DNA of 16,526 nucleotides from an uncultured Rhodospirillales bacterium (GTDB taxonomy: Bacteria; Pseudomonadota; Alphaproteobacteria; Acetobacterales; Acetobacteraceae): NCBI GenBank assembly GCA_903928045.1, contig CAIYPH010000137.1, forward strand, positions 1 to 16,526. Direction: 5' to 3'. Of the stretch, positions 13,860 to 16,526 are shown one piece after another. Both the position numbers and the translations under genes were made by a program. A model generated the notes under the pieces. That model saw only the letters and a program-made list of their open reading frames with translations. It was not told the origin of the DNA and searched no databases. Within the stretch, counting starts at the first letter, position 1. The number at the start of each line of letters is the position of its first letter.

Positions 13860-15272
13860 ATGTCCGATGCCCTGATTGACCGTCTCACCGAAATTCTCGG
13901 CCCCTCCGGCCTGTTGACCGACCCCGCCGACACCGCCCCCTTCGCCGAGGACTGGCGCCGGCTCTATCGCGGCCGCACGGCGGCGGTGCTGCGGCCGGCG
14001 AGTGCCGAGCAGGTCGCGGCGGTGCTGCGGGAATGTGCGGTGGCGGGGCGCAAGGTGGTTCCGCAGGGGGGCAATACGTCGATGGTCGGTGGGGCGGTGC
14101 CGGATGAGGATGGCAGCGAGCTGGTGCTGTGTCTCTCGCGGATGAACCGGATCCGCGACGTCGACGCGATCGACCTCAGCCTCACCATCGAGGCCGGCGC
14201 CACGCTGAAGGCGGCGCAGATGGCGGCGGATGAGGTGGGGTGTCTGTTTCCGCTCTCGATCGGCTCCGAGGGGACGGCGCAGATCGGCGGCATTCTTTCG
14301 ACCAACGCCGGCGGCAACAACACCGTGCGGTATGGCAACGCACGGGACCTGGTGCTCGGGCTCGAAGTGGTGCTTCCCGATGGCGAGATCTGGCACGGAT
14401 TGCGGCGGCTGAGGAAGGATAATACCGGCTATTGTCTCCGCCAGCTGTTCGTCGGCGCGGAAGGGACACTCGGCATCATCACCGCGGCGGTGCTGAAGCT
14501 GGTTCCGCGGCCGCGGGAGATCGAGGTGGCGTTTTGCGCGGTGCCGAGCGAGGACGCGGCGCTGGAGCTGTTCACGCGGTTCCATCGGCATGACCCGGCG
14601 GCCGTTCAGGCATTCGAATACATGTCGGGGCTCGGGATGGAGTTTGTGCTGCGGCATATCCCGGGCGCCGTTTTACCCCTTGGGGCACGATCTCCGCATT
14701 ATGCGCTGATCGAACTTGCGACCCCGCGGCCCGATGCGGGGCTGAGGGAGGCGTTTGAGGCGGTGCTGATGGGGGCGTTGGAGGCGGGGGTGGTGACTGA
14801 CGCGGCGGTCGCGGAGTCGGCGGCGCAGCGGGCGGCGATGTGGCGGTTGCGGGAGGAGCATAGCGAAAGCCAGAAGCGCGAGGGGGCGAGCATCAAGAAC
14901 GATGTCTCGGTTCCCGTCTCCAAGGTTCCCGCGTTCATCCGCGAGGCGAAGGCGGCGTGTGAGGCGCTGATGCCGGGAATTCGGGCGGTTCCGTTCGGGC
15001 ATATGGGCGACGGGAATATCCACTTCAATCTGGAGCAACCAATCGGCATGGAGGGGGCGGCGTTTCTCGCGCGGGACCATGAGATCATGGACACGGTCTG
15101 CGAGGTGGTACGGCAGTACGGCGGCAGTTTCTCGGCCGAGCACGGCATCGGGCGGTTGAAGCCCTATATGATGCCGGACTGGCGCGGGGGGGCGGAGCTT
15201 GACCTGATGCGGCGGATCAAGCGGGCGATCGATCCGGCGGGGCTGCTGAACCCGGGAAAAGTGCTCCCCTAG
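13860..15272 (+). CDS. FAD-linked 2-hydroxyacid dehydrogenase (GlcD / D-2-hydroxyglutarate dehydrogenase type)
   Basis: This flavoprotein would oxidise a D-2-hydroxy acid (glycolate, D-lactate or D-2-hydroxyglutarate) to the 2-oxo acid, passing electrons to a carrier. The 470 residues form an N-terminal PCMH-type FAD domain with PQGGNTSMVGGAV at 68-80, GSEGTAQIGGILSTNAGG at 135-152 and GYCLRQLFVGAEGTLGIIT at 190-208. The C-terminal FAD-oxidase domain has the metal-site motif GHMGDGNIHFN at 380-390 and EHGIG at 427-431. It ends in the usual IDPAGLLNPGKVLP. No GlcE/GlcF partner genes adjoin it, which points to a single-subunit enzyme. Alanine is mostly GCG here, against mostly GCC in pobA on the same strand. 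Its TAG stop shares the CTAG at 15269-15272 with the stop of the convergent CoA-transferase gene. Confidence 0.9.
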   Translation: MSDALIDRLTEILGPSGLLTDPADTAPFAEDWRRLYRGRTAAVLRPASAEQVAAVLRECAVAGRKVVPQGGNTSMVGGAVPDEDGSELVLCLSRMNRIRDVDAIDLSLTIEAGATLKAAQMAADEVGCLFPLSIGSEGTAQIGGILSTNAGGNNTVRYGNARDLVLGLEVVLPDGEIWHGLRRLRKDNTGYCLRQLFVGAEGTLGIITAAVLKLVPRPREIEVAFCAVPSEDAALELFTRFHRHDPAAVQAFEYMSGLGMEFVLRHIPGAVLPLGARSPHYALIELATPRPDAGLREAFEAVLMGALEAGVVTDAAVAESAAQRAAMWRLREEHSESQKREGASIKNDVSVPVSKVPAFIREAKAACEALMPGIRAVPFGHMGDGNIHFNLEQPIGMEGAAFLARDHEIMDTVCEVVRQYGGSFSAEHGIGRLKPYMMPDWRGGAELDLMRRIKRAIDPAGLLNPGKVLP

Positions 15273-16435
15273 GTGGCGACCCCGGCGGCGATCAGCGCGT
15301 CGATCTCGGCGGCGGGATAGCCGAGTTCGGCGAGCACGGCGCGGCTGTGTTCCCCCAAGGCGGCGGCGAAGGGCTGGACGGTGGTATCGGCCTGGGACAG
15401 GCGGTAGGGCGGGTTGATGATCTTGAAGCTCCCGGCGGCATCGTGGATTTCGGCCAGCGCGTTGCGGTGGGCGAGCTGGGGGTCGGCGAGGGCTTGGGCG
15501 ACGGTGCGGTAGGACGAGCAGGGCACGCCGGCGGCGTTGAGCGCGGCTTCGACCTCGGCGGTGGGCATGGTGGTGGACCAGGTTTCGAGCTCGTCGACGA
15601 GCTGGCCCCAATTGGCGCGGCGATCGGGGTAGGCGGCGAAGCGGAGGTCGGTGATCCAATCGAGGCGGCCGGCGGCGGCGGCGAGGTTCTGGAAGGTGCG
15701 TTCGGAGGCAACCGCGGGCATCACCCAGCCATCCCCGGTGGCGACGGGGCCGAACATCGGGCGGCCCGGGGGGGCGACGGGGAATTGGGCGGTTTGGACT
15801 TCGCCCAAGGTGAGGGTCAGCATGGATTCGAGCATGGAGACATCGACCATCTGGCCGATCCCGGTTTCCTTGCGCTGATACAGCGCCGTCATGGTGGCGG
15901 AGAAGGCGTAGGTGCCGGTCAGGACGTCGGCGATGTAGATGCCGCAATTATCGGGGCGGTCGCGGCCGGGCTGGTAGGCGAGGTGGGCGAGATCGAAGCC
16001 CGAGGAGGCGTGGACGGCGGGGGCGTAGGCGGCGAGGCCGGCGGAGGGGCCGGTTTGGCCGAAGCCGGAAATGGCGGTGTAGATGAGCTTGGGGTTGATG
16101 GCCTGAAGCACGGGGTAATCGAGGCCAAAGCGCTTCATCACGCCCGGACGGAAATTCTCCACCAGGATATCGGCCTCGGCGACCAGGCGCTTGACGATGG
16201 CGACGGCCTCGGGGCGCTTCAAATCCAGCACCAGGCTGCGTTTGCCGGCGTTGAGCTGGCCGTAGCTGGTGCTGGCGCCGTTGCGGAGCGGTGGACGGGA
16301 GCGCATCAGCTCGCCCTCGGCGGTTTCGATTTTCACCACCTCGGCGCCGGAATCGGCGAGCAGGCGGGCGCAGTAGGGGCCGGCGATGGTGGTGGCGAGA
16401 TCAAGCACGCGGATGCCGGCGAGGGGGCGGTTCAT
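15269..16435 (-). CDS. Class III CoA-transferase (CaiB/BaiF family)
   Basis: Family III transferases move CoA between carboxylic acids through an aspartyl-CoA intermediate. The 388-residue protein shows the N-terminal PLAGIRVLDLATTIAGPYCARLLADSGAEVVKIE region, NAGKRSLVLDLK at 62-73, ADILVENFRPGVMKRFGLDY at 88-107, and AISGFGQTGP at 121-130. D170 in YIADVLTG matches the catalytic aspartate (Asp169 of formyl-CoA transferase). Substrates may be dicarboxylic acids, carnitine-like or branched acids; the sequence does not decide. The ATG at 16435 has GGGAG about eleven bases upstream. The gene runs tail-to-tail into the FAD oxidase gene. A shared dicarboxylate or hydroxy-acid pathway is possible but unproven. 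Confidence 0.92.
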   Translation of the reverse strand: MNRPLAGIRVLDLATTIAGPYCARLLADSGAEVVKIETAEGELMRSRPPLRNGASTSYGQLNAGKRSLVLDLKRPEAVAIVKRLVAEADILVENFRPGVMKRFGLDYPVLQAINPKLIYTAISGFGQTGPSAGLAAYAPAVHASSGFDLAHLAYQPGRDRPDNCGIYIADVLTGTYAFSATMTALYQRKETGIGQMVDVSMLESMLTLTLGEVQTAQFPVAPPGRPMFGPVATGDGWVMPAVASERTFQNLAAAAGRLDWITDLRFAAYPDRRANWGQLVDELETWSTTMPTAEVEAALNAAGVPCSSYRTVAQALADPQLAHRNALAEIHDAAGSFKIINPPYRLSQADTTVQPFAAALGEHSRAVLAELGYPAAEIDALIAAGVAT

Positions 16436-16455
16436 GGTTGGTCGTTCTCCCTTTT

Positions 16456-16485
16456 GGGGGAGTATAGGGGGTTGGGGAGGGGGGG
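16456..16485 (+). promoter_or_regulatory. G-quadruplex-type motif upstream of the CoA-transferase
   Basis: Four G-runs of 5, 5, 4 and 7 bases (16456-16460, 16467-16471, 16474-16477, 16479-16485) are separated by loops of 6, 2 and 1 bases. Another GGG lies at 16491-16493. The G-rich strand is the template strand of the CoA-transferase gene, 20-50 bases before its ATG, so it lies in the leader or promoter. Folding is inferred from sequence only. Confidence 0.55.
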
Positions 16486-16493
16486 TAGAAGGG

Positions 16494-16526
16494 TGTTCTT
16501 TTTTTGTAAAAAAAGAAACAAAAAAA
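16494..16526 (+). repeat. T/A-rich hairpin repeat, copy 3, cut by the window edge
   Basis: TTC plus seven T (16496-16505) pairs with seven A plus GAA (16508-16517), followed by a C and an A-run to the window end. The order of stem, C, A-run matches copy 2 in the same orientation. The GGAAGCG flank seen in the other copies is missing. The element lies beyond the CoA-transferase start. Confidence 0.6.

Noticed and set aside
13794..14657. Upstream extension of the GNAT frame
   Set aside because: It reads antisense through the FAD oxidase gene and contains no domain; the ATG at 13793 gives a normal GNAT length.
1..16526. Genomic island, prophage or defence system
   Set aside because: There is no integrase, transposase, tRNA boundary, phage gene or nuclease/ATPase cluster. 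The genes are core or common metabolic families and the composition change is gradual rather than island-like.

Overview
The window is high-GC chromosomal DNA from what looks like an alphaproteobacterium, most likely Rhodospirillales and probably Acetobacteraceae. This placement is inferred from the very GC-rich codon use, the lptF-lptG-lptD-surA-rsmA gene order, the alphaproteobacterial style of the Trm112, DUF971 and thioredoxin-TPR proteins, and a T/A-rich hairpin repeat that I associate from memory with acetic-acid bacteria. I see no tRNA, rRNA, insertion sequence, prophage or CRISPR array. I recognise 16 protein genes, 14 of them with a family-level or better function.

Left part (1-3022): a 4-hydroxybenzoate 3-monooxygenase gene (pobA, +) faces an AMP-forming acyl/aryl-CoA ligase gene (-), with 11 bases between their stop codons. 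Behind the ligase lies a 206-base AT-richer intergenic stretch holding a perfect DnaA-box nonamer and short repeats.

Centre (3023-10866, all -): one tightly packed envelope, ribosome and folate cluster, transcribed lptF > lptG > lptD > surA > rsmA > PTR1/FolM-like reductase > folB. Genes overlap or sit a few bases apart. LptF and LptG are the permease half of the LPS exporter, LptD the outer-membrane end, and SurA the chaperone that folds outer-membrane barrels such as LptD. RsmA matures 16S rRNA. The last two genes act on pterins. pdxA, which often lies between surA and rsmA, is absent.

Next (11068-13235, all -): a second operon, cnoX-like thioredoxin/TPR > LON substrate-binding-domain protein > Trm112-like > DUF971, apparently concerned with protein quality control and small accessory proteins. 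It is separated from lptF by about 200 bases carrying a hairpin repeat and a plausible lptF promoter.

Right part (13329-16526): a GNAT acetyltransferase (-), then divergently a GlcD-type FAD-linked 2-hydroxyacid dehydrogenase (+), which converges on and overlaps a class III CoA-transferase (-). The right edge has a G-quadruplex-type motif and another hairpin repeat.

Most of this is ordinary core genome, and I do not see a clearly new defence or mobile system. The points most worth a second look are the three-copy hairpin family with a compensatory stem change, the PTR1/FolM-like enzyme beside folB, and a strand-composition shift from C-rich to G-rich that does not follow gene direction.
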